From positions 1 through 59,542 of the forward strand of contig DAOUAM010000033.1 in the NCBI GenBank assembly GCA_034433305.1: a stretch of DNA of 59,542 nt, read 5' to 3'. This document shows positions 49,919 through 58,333 of this stretch, piece after piece. Source of the DNA: DAOUAM01 sp034433305. Its GTDB lineage: Bacteria; Chloroflexota; Dehalococcoidia; Lucifugimonadales; DAOUAM01. The notes beneath the pieces are model-generated. The model saw nothing but the letters and a program-made list of their open reading frames with translations, searched no databases and was not told the DNA's origin. Position 1 is the stretch's first letter; the number at the start of each line of letters is the position of its first letter. A program made the position numbers and the translations under genes.

Positions 49919-50701
49919 CTAGCTGTTCAACTGGTGGAGCACCTGGAGGCCCATGAGGGTCAGGTCAGGGTTTACGGCGTCGAAGACGCTGACCTCCTTC
50001 TCTATTATGCCAGCCAGGCCGCCGGTGGCAACGACCTTCGAGCCGCCGCCCAGATCCTTATCGAAGCGTGCCACCATGCCTTTGACCATCTCGGCGTAGC
50101 CCAGCACCAGCCCCGACTGCATGGCGTGTACCGTGTTCCTGCCTATGGCCGCCGGAGGCCGGGCCAGCTCCACACGCCTGAGCATGGACGCCCGGTAGAA
50201 GAGCGCGTCGGCGGCTATGGCTATCCCTGGCGCTATGGCCCCGCCCACGAACTCGCCGTTCCTGGAGACGGCGTTGAACACCGCCGCCGTGCCCAGGTCC
50301 ACGGTGACGACCGGCGCGCCATAGAGCCTCAGCCCAGCCACGGCGTCTACAATGCGGTCAGGCCCGATATCCCGGGGATTGTCGTAGAGAATGGGCATGT
50401 CCGTCTTCACGCCAGCGGTCACTACCAGCGGCTCCACCCGCAGGTACTCCCTGCACATGGTAGCGAGGGTAGGCACCAGGGGAGGCACCACGCTGCACAG
50501 GGCCACGGCCTTGATGTCCGAGAGGGATATGCCCTTCAGCGGCAGGAGCCTGCTGAGGAGCAGGCCGTAGTCGTCGGGCATGCGGGCCGCGTCTGTGGCG
50601 AGGCGCCAGGTGGCCAGGGGGGGATGCGGCCCGGCGTTCTGGCCGTCGTTGAACACGCCCAGCTTGATGTTGGTGTTGCCTATGTTCAGGGCCAGCAGCA
50701 T
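49919..50701 (-). CDS. coaX: Type III pantothenate kinase-like protein, divergent copy
   Basis: The 260-residue protein is clearly CoaX-family, with IGNTNIKLGVF at the start, RIVDAVAGLRLYGAPVVTVD, LGTAAVFNAVSRNGEFVGG and AIAPGIAIAADALFYRASM. Two positions are altered: Asn6 stands where the kinase has its essential first Asp (MLLALNIGNT), and GTAAVFN replaces GTATVFD. It begins 2 bases after the stop of the intact copy, and long stretches of the two genes are identical. It may be a less active or regulatory homologue. The name marks the family, not proven activity. Confidence 0.8.
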   Translation of the reverse strand: MLLALNIGNTNIKLGVFNDGQNAGPHPPLATWRLATDAARMPDDYGLLLSRLLPLKGISLSDIKAVALCSVVPPLVPTLATMCREYLRVEPLVVTAGVKTDMPILYDNPRDIGPDRIVDAVAGLRLYGAPVVTVDLGTAAVFNAVSRNGEFVGGAIAPGIAIAADALFYRASMLRRVELARPPAAIGRNTVHAMQSGLVLGYAEMVKGMVARFDKDLGGGSKVVATGGLAGIIEKEVSVFDAVNPDLTLMGLQVLHQLNS

Positions 50702-50703
50702 GG

Positions 50704-51492
50704 CTATCGGCTATTAAGCTGGTGGACGATCTGAAGGCCGATAAGGGTCAGGTTGGTGTTCACGGCGTGGAATACACCCGCCTCTTTCTCTATGACGCTG
50801 GCGAAGGCGCCGGTGGCGATGACCCTGGAGCCGCCGCCCAGCTCGCGGTCGAAGCGTGCCACCATGCCTTTGACCATCTCAGCGTAGCCCAGCACCAATC
50901 CCGACTGCATGGCATGCACGGTGTTCCTGCCTATGGCCGCCGGGGGCCGGGCCAACTCCACACGCCTGAGCATGGACGCCCGGTAGAAGAGCGCGTCAGC
51001 GGCTATGGCTATCCCTGGCGCTATGGCCCCGCCCAGGTAGTCGCCCTCCCTGGAGATGGCGTCGAAGACGGTGGCGGTGCCGAAGTCAACGATAACCAGG
51101 GGCGTGCCATAGAGCTTGACGCCGGCCACGGCGTCCACGATGCGGTCGGCGCCCACGTCCCTGGGGTTGTCATACAGGATGCGGATGCCTGTTTTGACAC
51201 CGGCGCCCACCACCAGGGGATGCACGCCCAGGTAAGACTCGCACATGGCGACGAAGGTTGGCGTCAGCGGCGGGACGCCGCTGCAAAGGGCCACTGCCTT
51301 GATGCCGCTCGGGGCTATGCCCTTCAGTGGCAGCAGGCTGTTGAGAATGAGGCCGTACTCGTCGGGCATCCGCGCGGGGTCCGTGGAGATGCGCCAGGTC
51401 GCCAGCGGCGAGTGGGGAGGTGCCTCGCCGCTCTCGTCGTTGAAAACGCCCAGGGCTATGTGGGTGTTACCTATGTCTACCGTCAGGAGCAT
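50704..51492 (-). CDS. coaX: Type III pantothenate kinase
   Basis: The 262-residue protein phosphorylates pantothenate, the first step of CoA synthesis, and belongs to the type III kinases, which are not inhibited by CoA. It has the intact N-terminal motif TVDIGNTHIALGVF with Asp6, VIVDFGTATVFDAISREGDY with the expected Asp and Thr, and GGAIAPGIAIAADALFYRAS. ATG 51492 is chosen for the family start after AAGGAAGG; an extension to 51528 is not supported. The divergent copy and coaBC follow on the same strand. Confidence 0.93.
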   Translation of the reverse strand: MLLTVDIGNTHIALGVFNDESGEAPPHSPLATWRISTDPARMPDEYGLILNSLLPLKGIAPSGIKAVALCSGVPPLTPTFVAMCESYLGVHPLVVGAGVKTGIRILYDNPRDVGADRIVDAVAGVKLYGTPLVIVDFGTATVFDAISREGDYLGGAIAPGIAIAADALFYRASMLRRVELARPPAAIGRNTVHAMQSGLVLGYAEMVKGMVARFDRELGGGSRVIATGAFASVIEKEAGVFHAVNTNLTLIGLQIVHQLNSR

Positions 51493-51514
51493 AGGCCTTC
51501 CTTGAGACCGCTCC

Positions 51515-51523
51515 ATTATAACA
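51515..51523 (-). promoter_or_regulatory. Extended -10 promoter for the coaX/coaBC genes
   Basis: On the minus strand TGTTATAAT has the TGn extension joined to a consensus TATAAT, 22 bases before the coaX ATG at 51492. The -35 position has no good match. Confidence 0.5.
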
Positions 51524-51540
51524 CCCACAGAAGTCGGGCA

Positions 51541-52512
51541 TCACCCTTGCCTTCGGATGATGGAGTTCTTCTCCCGCCGCCAGTGCATTCTGAGCAACTC
51601 GCTGGCGGCCAGCAGCTTGTCCAGGGAGGGATACCTGGACTCGCTGAGCTTGGAAGCGCCGAGGACCCGGGCCGCGTCGGCTGCGGCGGCCTGGCCGGAT
51701 ATAGACTTGCCCCCTCGTCTGCTCCAGAGAGCATGGACCTCCTGGTCCCAACTGGCGGGGGAAACGGCGCCATTGGCCCCGTTGGTGACTGGCTCGACCT
51801 CGCGCTCCCTCCAGTGGTTCAACTGGACCATCACGTCGCTGGCGTCCCTGGGCCGGGTGACGTGCACCGCCTTGCAGGACTCCAGGAACTGCCGGAAGGT
51901 CCTGTAGCCCAGCGCCCGGAAGTCGAAGCTGGGGTCAATGCGGAGCATGGTCTGGTACAGCTTGGAACCTACTACCTGGCCCTGGTCGTCCATGGACGCT
52001 TCCAGGGCGCGGACGACCAGGGACTCCGCCTGTCCCATGGTGGTGTGAGGTAGCCTCTCGCGCCTGACCGCGTGGCTGGCACGCTTGGCCTCGTCCAGGT
52101 AGATGTAGCGGTCGCAGGACTTGATGAGGGTGGGGGAGACCACGCCTCGCCTGCCTGCCCCTATGACAACCTTGCCAGCGGCCCGGAGCTTGCTGACCAG
52201 GGGGACAAAGTCGCTATCGGAGGAGACGATGACGAAGGTATCCACAGGCGCGCCATAGAGGAGGTCAATGGCGTCTATGGCGAGGCAGATATCGCTGGAG
52301 TTCTTTCCAGACTTGGAGGACCTGAAGTGGTGCTTGGCTTCGATGCCCAGTTCCAGGAGCTGGTCCCGCTTGCCCCCCTGGGCCGACCAGTCGGCGTAGG
52401 CGCGCTTGATGATGACACGCCCCACGTCCGATATCTGGTCCAGCAGGTACTGGATGGAGTCCAGTCCCACGTTTTCATAGTCTATAAGTAAAGCGACATT
52501 GGCTTCCGTCAA
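51541..52512 (-). CDS. NYN-domain protein with OST-HTH (LOTUS) domain
   Basis: The 323-residue protein has an N-terminal NYN (PIN-like nuclease) domain with acidic residues in ALLIDYENVG, NSSDICLAIDAIDLLYG and VIVSSDSDFVPLV. A C-terminal OST-HTH/LOTUS region (GQVVGSKLYQTMLRIDPSFD followed by FRALGYRTFRQFLESC) probably binds RNA. Such proteins are expected to cleave or process RNA. The start is TTG 52512. A TATAAT box lies about 57 bases upstream. It is followed by the coaX/coaBC cluster, which has its own promoter. Confidence 0.88.
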   Translation of the reverse strand: MTEANVALLIDYENVGLDSIQYLLDQISDVGRVIIKRAYADWSAQGGKRDQLLELGIEAKHHFRSSKSGKNSSDICLAIDAIDLLYGAPVDTFVIVSSDSDFVPLVSKLRAAGKVVIGAGRRGVVSPTLIKSCDRYIYLDEAKRASHAVRRERLPHTTMGQAESLVVRALEASMDDQGQVVGSKLYQTMLRIDPSFDFRALGYRTFRQFLESCKAVHVTRPRDASDVMVQLNHWREREVEPVTNGANGAVSPASWDQEVHALWSRRGGKSISGQAAAADAARVLGASKLSESRYPSLDKLLAASELLRMHWRREKNSIIRRQG

Positions 52513-52568
52513 TCCTGACCTCTTGATAAGGGCATGGTACTTCTCTCTGTAAGACCTACATTTATACT

Positions 52569-52574
52569 ATTATA
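52569..52574 (-). promoter_or_regulatory. -10 box upstream of the NYN gene
   Basis: A consensus TATAAT on the minus strand within an AT-rich stretch. The -35 region is weak. Confidence 0.4.
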
Positions 52575-52735
52575 TCATTTGCGTGGCGGTGGGCTTTCTC
52601 AAGGCCCCGTGCGCTCTTCCAACCAGGTCCTACCTCAAGGTGTCACTCACGGAACGTAACCCTATCAGTCCGCTGAAGGGGAAGGCTCTCACCTTTCACG
52701 AGGCATAGCGGCAGACCTGGCGCGGCCGGCAGGGC

Positions 52736-53785
52736 TTACTTGAAGGCCGGCGCCACCTTCTCACAGAAGAGCCGCAGGGAAGATGCAATCTTGTCTCGCG
52801 GTATCAACTCGCCGGCGTTGAACTCGCCCACCACGCCGCTGAGGCTGAGCGCTTCCTCAAGCTCATGCAGCCGGTCAATGGCCATCTCAGGCGTGCCGAC
52901 GACGACGCGCTCGCGCACCACCTGCTCCCAGGTAAGGGCGCTGAGCTGCTGGCTGCGCTCGGCCCGCTCCTCCCTGGGGTCGGCGCCTGGTCGGGCCACT
53001 GAGCTGGCAAGCTGGCTGCCCAGTCGCTTGAACTGGCGCATGAAGCTGGCCTCCGGAACGGAAAGGGCTTCCTCCCGCGTCGCGGCGATGTACACGGGCA
53101 CGCGGAGCGAGACGTCAGGCTCGCCCTTGTGCCCCGCCTCCTGCCATGCCTTCTTGTAGGCCCTGACCTGCTCGGCGACTTGGGACAGCCCGGAGCTGCG
53201 CAGTCCGATAAACGCCGGAAAGCCCATGCGCCCTATCACCGGGAAGGTCTCGGAAGTGGTGGCGGCGATGCGGATGGGAGGATGCGGCACCTGGAAGGGC
53301 TTGGGCACCACACAGACGTTGTAGAAGGAGTAGTACTTGCCCTCGTAGGAGAAGCGCTCGTTAGTCCAGGCCTTGAGGATAATATCCAGGTACTCGTAGA
53401 AGCGCTCCCGGCTCTCGGAGTATGGGATGCCATAGCCCTCGTAGGCGCCCGGAAGGCCGCTCCTGCCCACGCCGAACTCGAACCTGCCCTGGCAGATGTG
53501 GTCCAGCGTCGCGGCCTCCTCCGCGATGCGTAAAGGGTTCCCCAGCGGTAGCACGTGGACGGCGGTGCCGACCTTGAGCCTGCGCGTCCTGGCGGCGATG
53601 GCCGAGGCCACGATGAGCGGCGACGAAAGCACGGAACGCTCGGCAGTGAAGTGGGACTCAGCCAGCCAGACGCCATCCAGCCCCAGCCGCTCGGCCATAT
53701 CCACGTGGTCAAAGGACTCCTGGAAAGCTTCCGCCTGAGTCTTTCCTGACCTGGTGTGGAACTCCATGAATGACCCGAACTCCAC
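52736..53785 (-). CDS. LLM class flavin-dependent oxidoreductase (luciferase-like)
   Basis: The 349-residue protein shows the bacterial luciferase-like barrel: FDHVDMAERLGLDGVWLAES, ARTRRLKVGTAVHVLPLGNP, LDHICQGRFEFGVGRSG and PPIRIAATTSETFPVIGRMG. It would use FMNH2 or F420 to oxidise an organic substrate; the cofactor and substrate cannot be told. The start is GTG 53785, preceded by AGGAGGGC. It stands alone on the minus strand. Confidence 0.88.
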   Translation of the reverse strand: MEFGSFMEFHTRSGKTQAEAFQESFDHVDMAERLGLDGVWLAESHFTAERSVLSSPLIVASAIAARTRRLKVGTAVHVLPLGNPLRIAEEAATLDHICQGRFEFGVGRSGLPGAYEGYGIPYSESRERFYEYLDIILKAWTNERFSYEGKYYSFYNVCVVPKPFQVPHPPIRIAATTSETFPVIGRMGFPAFIGLRSSGLSQVAEQVRAYKKAWQEAGHKGEPDVSLRVPVYIAATREEALSVPEASFMRQFKRLGSQLASSVARPGADPREERAERSQQLSALTWEQVVRERVVVGTPEMAIDRLHELEEALSLSGVVGEFNAGELIPRDKIASSLRLFCEKVAPAFK

Positions 53786-53951
53786 AACTGCCCTCCTTCC
53801 TTCGCCCGCGCCAGGGGGAGGTGACCGAGGCGCTATCGTCCCGGTCTCAGGGCAAGACTACGCTTTCCAGCGCTGGAGGTCAAGATGCTTGACTGGAGCA
53901 AGGGGTTGCCTGTGCAGGACGGGTGCGAGTTGTCACTCCCCGCCAGCACGG

Positions 53952-53981
53952 TTGACTTGTCCCGAGGGACTTTCGCACAAT
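53952..53981 (+). promoter_or_regulatory. Possible promoter for the orphan ABC ATPase
   Basis: TTGACT and CACAAT are separated by 18 bases, with the -10 box 56 bases before the ATG at 54038. Confidence 0.4.
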
Positions 53982-54037
53982 AACTTCTGTCCCGGTCTAG
54001 AAGCACGAATTTGGGCGGCGGGCACGGCAGGAGCAAC

Positions 54038-54745
54038 ATGGAAAATACACTTAACGGCAACATTGTGGTTGCCCGGGGGGTCCATAAGATCTACGACAGC
54101 GGCAAGGGCGTCCGCGTCCACGCCCTCAGAGGGGTGGACCTGACGGTGGCCAGGGGAGAGGTCGTCGCCATTATGGGGCCTAGCGGCTGTGGCAAGACGA
54201 CGCTCCTGAACTGCCTCTCGGGCCTGGACGACATTGACCAGGGCCAGGTGATCATAGAAGGCACGCAGTTGCATGACCTGGACGACAACACCCGCTCCGA
54301 GTACCGGGTGAAGCAGATGGGCTTCATCTTCCAGCTCTACAACCTGCTGCCGGTGCTGAGCGCCGTGGAGAACGTGGAGTTGCCTATGCTCATTTCGGGC
54401 ACCAGGTCCAGCGTGGCCCGCAGACGGGCCATGGAGGTACTGAACATGGTCGGTCTGGGCGACTGGGCCGCCCACAGGCCGGCAGAGCTCTCTGGCGGCC
54501 AGCGTCAGCGCGTCACCATTGCCAGGGCGCTGGTCAACAACCCGGCCATCGTCTGGGCCGACGAGCCAACGGGTGACCTGGACAGCGAGACCGCCCAGGA
54601 AATCATGGACCTCATCCTGCGGCTGAACAAGGAGAACAGCCAGACCTTCATCATCGTCACCCACTCCCAGGAGATAGGCTCCCAGGCCCACCGCATCGTG
54701 CGCATGCGCGACGGCCTGATAGTGGACGACGGCCGCAGGAACTGA
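54038..54745 (+). CDS. ABC transporter ATP-binding protein, LolD/MacB type
   Basis: The 235-residue ATPase has Walker A GPSGCGKT at 47-54, the Q-loop in FIFQLYNLLPVLSAVENVE, the signature AELSGGQRQRVTIARALVNN and Walker B IVWADEPTGDLDSE with the switch His in IVTHSQEI. The Q-loop and signature regions are those of the MacB/LolD/FtsE-like group, which partners with FtsX-like permeases. No permease gene is adjacent; the next gene is glutamate dehydrogenase on the other strand. The ATG at 54038 follows CAGGAGCAAC. Confidence 0.92.
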   Translation: MENTLNGNIVVARGVHKIYDSGKGVRVHALRGVDLTVARGEVVAIMGPSGCGKTTLLNCLSGLDDIDQGQVIIEGTQLHDLDDNTRSEYRVKQMGFIFQLYNLLPVLSAVENVELPMLISGTRSSVARRRAMEVLNMVGLGDWAAHRPAELSGGQRQRVTIARALVNNPAIVWADEPTGDLDSETAQEIMDLILRLNKENSQTFIIVTHSQEIGSQAHRIVRMRDGLIVDDGRRN

Positions 54746-54869
54746 TCCTTTGAAAAAGTCATTCCGGGCAATTCGGCTGGGAATGACAGCAAGGGCGGGG
54801 CATTGTCATGTTTCGTGGCGTCGGCGGCAACCGACATGACCAATTGGCAGGGCATGGCATGTGACGCTC

Positions 54870-56120
54870 CTAGATGAAGCCGCGCATCTTGGCCACGCGC
54901 GCCACGCGGTCCACGCCGATGAGGAAGGCCGCCTCCCTGAAGGTGGCGCCCTCCCGCTCTACCGTCTCCTTCACCGAGTGGTAGGCGCGGGCCATTATCT
55001 TGTGTAGCTCCTCGCTCACCCGGTCCTCCTCCCAGTGGTGCTGGTAGAGGTTCTGGACCCATTCGAAGTAGGACACCACCACGCCGCCGGCATTGACCAG
55101 GATGTCTGGCAGTATGGGTATGCGCCGCTCATTGAGGATGGCGTCGGCCTCCGGAGTCAGCGGATGGTTGGCCGCCTCGACTACCACCCTGGCCCGGATG
55201 CGTGGCGCGTTGCCCCTGTGGACCACCCTCTCCACGGCGGCAGGCACCAGGAAGTCGCACGGTAGCTCCAGGAGTTCCTGGTTGGTCACAGGCTCCGCGC
55301 CCGGGAAGCCGACCACTGTGCGGGCTTCGGCATTGTGCTGTAGCAGCCGCTGAATGTCCAGGCCATCCTCCCGGTAGACGCCGCCACGGATGTCGCTGAC
55401 GGCGATGACTTTGCAGCCGGCCTCCGCCAGGAGGCGTGCCGTCCACGAGCCTACCTGTCCGAAGCCCTGCACCACGGCGCGAGCGTCGTGGATGTCAATA
55501 CCAAAGTCACTGGCGGCCTCCTGGATGACGTAGACTGCGCCCCGGCCTGGCGCCGAGTCTCGGCCCACGGAGCCGCCCAGTTCCACGGGCTTGCCCGTCA
55601 CGATAGCCGGCGTGTAGCCATGTATCTGGCCGTAGGCGTCCATCATCCAGGCCATGGTCTGAGAATTGGTGCCCAGGTCCGGCGCCGGAATATCGCGGTT
55701 GGGCGCGATGAGGTGCTCGATGTTGGTGGTGTAGCGGCGCGTGAGGCGGTTCAGCTCCCCCTCGCTGAGCTTCGAGGGGTCGCACTGGACGCCACCCTTG
55801 GCGCCGCCGTAGGGGATGTTGACCAGGGCGCTCTTCCAGGTCATCAGGGAAGCCAGCGCCCTCACCTCGTCCAGGTCAGCGTCAGGATGGTAGCGGACGC
55901 CGCCCTTGTACGGCCCCCGAGCGCCGTTGTGCTGTACCCTGTAGCCGGTGAACACCCTGATGCTGCCGTCGTCCATGCGGACAGGCACGGAAACGGTAAG
56001 CTCCCGCCACGGCTTGCGCAGCAACTCCCGCAGCCCGTCCTCCAGCCCCAGATGCTCCGCAGCGCGGTCGAAGAATACGTTAACTTCCTCGAAGGTGCTG
56101 GTCCTGGCGGCAACTGCCAT
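54870..56120 (-). CDS. Glutamate dehydrogenase (Glu/Leu/Phe/Val dehydrogenase family)
   Basis: The 416-residue protein oxidatively deaminates glutamate to 2-oxoglutarate, or the reverse. It has HNGARGPYKGGVRYHPDADL (substrate Lys), YGGAKGGVQCDP (catalytic Lys), APDLGTNSQTMAWMMD, the Rossmann loop VVQGFGQVGSWTARLL and NAGGVVVSYFEW. Length matches hexameric short-form GDHs. The ATG at 56120 is chosen after GGGAGAGG; a TTG at 56144 is possible. Confidence 0.94.
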   Translation of the reverse strand: MAVAARTSTFEEVNVFFDRAAEHLGLEDGLRELLRKPWRELTVSVPVRMDDGSIRVFTGYRVQHNGARGPYKGGVRYHPDADLDEVRALASLMTWKSALVNIPYGGAKGGVQCDPSKLSEGELNRLTRRYTTNIEHLIAPNRDIPAPDLGTNSQTMAWMMDAYGQIHGYTPAIVTGKPVELGGSVGRDSAPGRGAVYVIQEAASDFGIDIHDARAVVQGFGQVGSWTARLLAEAGCKVIAVSDIRGGVYREDGLDIQRLLQHNAEARTVVGFPGAEPVTNQELLELPCDFLVPAAVERVVHRGNAPRIRARVVVEAANHPLTPEADAILNERRIPILPDILVNAGGVVVSYFEWVQNLYQHHWEEDRVSEELHKIMARAYHSVKETVEREGATFREAAFLIGVDRVARVAKMRGFI

Positions 56121-56215
56121 CTGTCCTCTCCCCTGAAGTGACAAGCGAAGGTCGCGGGCGTTCCCTCGTGGCGCGCCGTGTGTCCGCTACTTCACCTGCG
56201 TGATTACTCTCCTTC

Positions 56216-56221
56216 ATTATA
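56216..56221 (-). promoter_or_regulatory. -10 box for glutamate dehydrogenase
   Basis: A consensus TATAAT on the minus strand, 95 bases before the ATG at 56120, without a clear -35 box. Confidence 0.4.
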
Positions 56222-56432
56222 CGCTGACACTGGCGACGGACTGGAAGTGCGTGGGCACACTGGTCTGGCCTGGGCGCTGCACCCACTCGTAGCCGCACGC
56301 TGGGAAAGGCTCCAGCCGCCTGGCCGCACCGGCCACAGGCGCAGCGCCGGACACTTCATAGCGCGCCATCAGCTACCGTGACATGGCCTGCCTGGGCCGG
56401 TCCCCACTCTGGCACTGACTTATTTAGCGTGG

Positions 56433-56462
56433 TTGACGAGTAACACCATGTTTAGTTATAAT
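56433..56462 (+). promoter_or_regulatory. Promoter for the isomerase-like/SDR gene pair
   Basis: TTGACG and the consensus TATAAT are separated by 18 bases. The -10 box is 60 bases before the TTG start at 56523. Confidence 0.65.
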
Positions 56463-56522
56463 GCGCTACCGCTGCAACGCTAATAGTTCCTTACATCACA
56501 ATTACCTATGGGGAGGTCGTGA

Positions 56523-57401
56523 TTGTACTTAGGCATCCAGGGACTGATGCCCCATGACCTGCGCCAGGTGACCGAGGCGACAATGGCCGATGTGCGGGCA
56601 CACGGCTTCACCGGCGTCGCCTGCCGCTTTTATGAGCCACTGGATGCCGCCGAGGCCGATGTGAAGAGGCTGCGGGCTATCATGGATGCCGCAGGCGTGG
56701 CCCCCTGCCAGGCGGTGGCCCACCATCCCGACCTGATCAACCCCGATAAGGCCCAGAGGTCCGCCGGCATTCGCGCCATGCAGCACATGTGCCAGGTCAC
56801 GCGCTGGCTGGGCGCCGGCAATCTCTATGTGCGGCCCGGCAGCCTCAACCCCAGGGGGTCATGGTACCCTCACCCGGGCAATTTCAGGCCTGAGACCTTC
56901 CAGGTGCTCGTTGGCAGCATGAAACAGGTGTGCGCCACCGCGGAAGACGAGGGCGTGCTGCTGGCGGTGGAGGGCCACACCCTGTCCATCCTCAACACGC
57001 CCGAGCGTGTGAAGCAGCTTATCGAGGCCGTAGGCTCGGAGACGCTGCGCTTCAACATGGACCCTGTGAACTTCATCGGCAGCCTCCAGGAGGCCTACGA
57101 TTCCACATCAGTAGTCAACAACCTGTTCGATGTGCTGGGGCCTTACACTATCTGCGGACACGCCAAGGACTTCTGCGTGGAGGACAGGCTCGTCCTGCAC
57201 ATCGAGGAGACGGTCATAGGGCAGGGCCTGCTGGACCACGCCACGGTGCTGCGCAGGTTCGAGGAGTGCTGCCCTGATGGCTACATGCAGATAGAGCACC
57301 TGCCCAGAGAGAAGATTCCTCAGGCCCGTGAGGCGCTGTACAGGATAGGCGTTGAGGCCGGCATCCGCTGGCGCGGCCTGGAGAAGACATACACGCGGTG
57401 A
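56523..57401 (+). CDS. Xylose isomerase-like TIM-barrel protein
   Basis: The 292-residue protein resembles sugar-phosphate isomerase/epimerase (AP endonuclease 2-like) barrels, with VRAHGFTGVACRFYEP, DEGVLLAVEGHTLSILNTPE, LRFNMDPVNFIG, YTICGHAKDF and YMQIEHLP supplying the Glu, Asp and His ligands expected at strand ends. It may isomerise or epimerise a sugar or sugar acid. The start is TTG 56523, seven bases after GGGGAGG. The SDR gene follows after 7 bases, so they are probably one operon. Confidence 0.8.
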   Translation: MYLGIQGLMPHDLRQVTEATMADVRAHGFTGVACRFYEPLDAAEADVKRLRAIMDAAGVAPCQAVAHHPDLINPDKAQRSAGIRAMQHMCQVTRWLGAGNLYVRPGSLNPRGSWYPHPGNFRPETFQVLVGSMKQVCATAEDEGVLLAVEGHTLSILNTPERVKQLIEAVGSETLRFNMDPVNFIGSLQEAYDSTSVVNNLFDVLGPYTICGHAKDFCVEDRLVLHIEETVIGQGLLDHATVLRRFEECCPDGYMQIEHLPREKIPQAREALYRIGVEAGIRWRGLEKTYTR

Positions 57402-57408
57402 GGCTGGT

Positions 57409-58161
57409 ATGGCAGGCCATATGCTGCTGAAGGGCAAGAAGCTGGTGGTGACAGGCGCCGCTACCGGCATTGGCAGCGCCACGGCCCTGGTGTGCGCCGC
57501 CGAGGGCGCCGAGGTGGTCGCCGCGGACATCAACGCTGCCGACGGAGAGCGGACGGTGGCGCGGGCCAGGGAAAACGGCGGCAGGGCCTGGTTTGTCCGC
57601 GCCGACGTGTCCAGGGAGGCCGAGGTGGCCGCGCTGATGCGGGCGGCGGAGGAGTACATGGGCGGCATCAACGCCCTGGTAACCGCGGCCGGCATAGCCA
57701 GGGACTCTCTGGTGCCCGTTGACGAGGTCCAGCTCCAGGACTGGGAGCGGACCATCAGCATCAACCTCACCGGCTCCTTCCTGGCGGCCAAGTACGCTGT
57801 GCCAGCCATGCGCCGGGCGGGGAAGGGCGTGATTGTCATGATAGCCTCGGGGGCTGGGGTGCGCGGCCCCAGCAGCATAGTGGCCTATGGCGCCAGCAAG
57901 GGCGGCGTCAACGGCCTGGCCATGACGCTGGAGTCCCACCTGGAGAAGGACAACATCCGGGTAAACGCCCTGTGTCCTGGCAACATCGCGACGCCCCTGA
58001 AGCTGGGCATCATCGAGCAGCAGGTGGAGCGCATAGGCGCGGCGGCCAACCGCGAGGGCCAGATGGCCGGCCTGGGCACCCCCGAAGGCGTGGCTAGAGT
58101 AATCGCTTTTCTGCTCTCGGACTATGCTGATTATATTCGCGGCGCCGTGTTCACCAGGTGA
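57409..58161 (+). CDS. Short-chain dehydrogenase/reductase
   Basis: The 250-residue protein has the SDR cofactor loop VVTGAATGIGSATA with an Asp in AADINA suggesting NAD, the NAG-type variant ALVTAAGIARD, the catalytic Ser in MIASGAGV, Tyr and Lys in AYGASKGG, and the C-terminal NALCPGNIATPL. It would oxidise a secondary alcohol or reduce a ketone. Gene order with the upstream isomerase-like gene suggests a sugar or polyol pathway. ATG 57409 is chosen; ATG 57421 is an alternative. Confidence 0.9.
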   Translation: MAGHMLLKGKKLVVTGAATGIGSATALVCAAEGAEVVAADINAADGERTVARARENGGRAWFVRADVSREAEVAALMRAAEEYMGGINALVTAAGIARDSLVPVDEVQLQDWERTISINLTGSFLAAKYAVPAMRRAGKGVIVMIASGAGVRGPSSIVAYGASKGGVNGLAMTLESHLEKDNIRVNALCPGNIATPLKLGIIEQQVERIGAAANREGQMAGLGTPEGVARVIAFLLSDYADYIRGAVFTR

Positions 58162-58213
58162 ATTATGGTGGGTTTTAATTCTAGCGTATGGACTGTATTG
58201 GCGACATAGCCGA

Positions 58214-58243
58214 TTGACAATCCATGAATCTTCCTGGTTAACT
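58214..58243 (+). promoter_or_regulatory. Possible promoter for the second binding-protein gene
   Basis: A consensus TTGACA is followed after 18 bases by TTAACT. The -10 match is weak. Confidence 0.35.
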
Positions 58244-58333
58244 ATTGCGTAGACTATATAGGAAATTGCAGGTGTTGATAAATATCCCCGGAGTCGGCAA
58301 GTAGAAGTCTACTGCATGGAGGAGTGTTTTGGA

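Larger units (their letters stand above)
56121..56522. other. Divergent intergenic region with promoters
   Basis: These 402 bases separate glutamate dehydrogenase from the sugar-isomerase-like gene. They hold a minus-strand TATAAT at 56216-56221 and a plus-strand promoter at 56433-56462. The right third is AT-richer than its surroundings. No gene was recognised. Confidence 0.55.
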
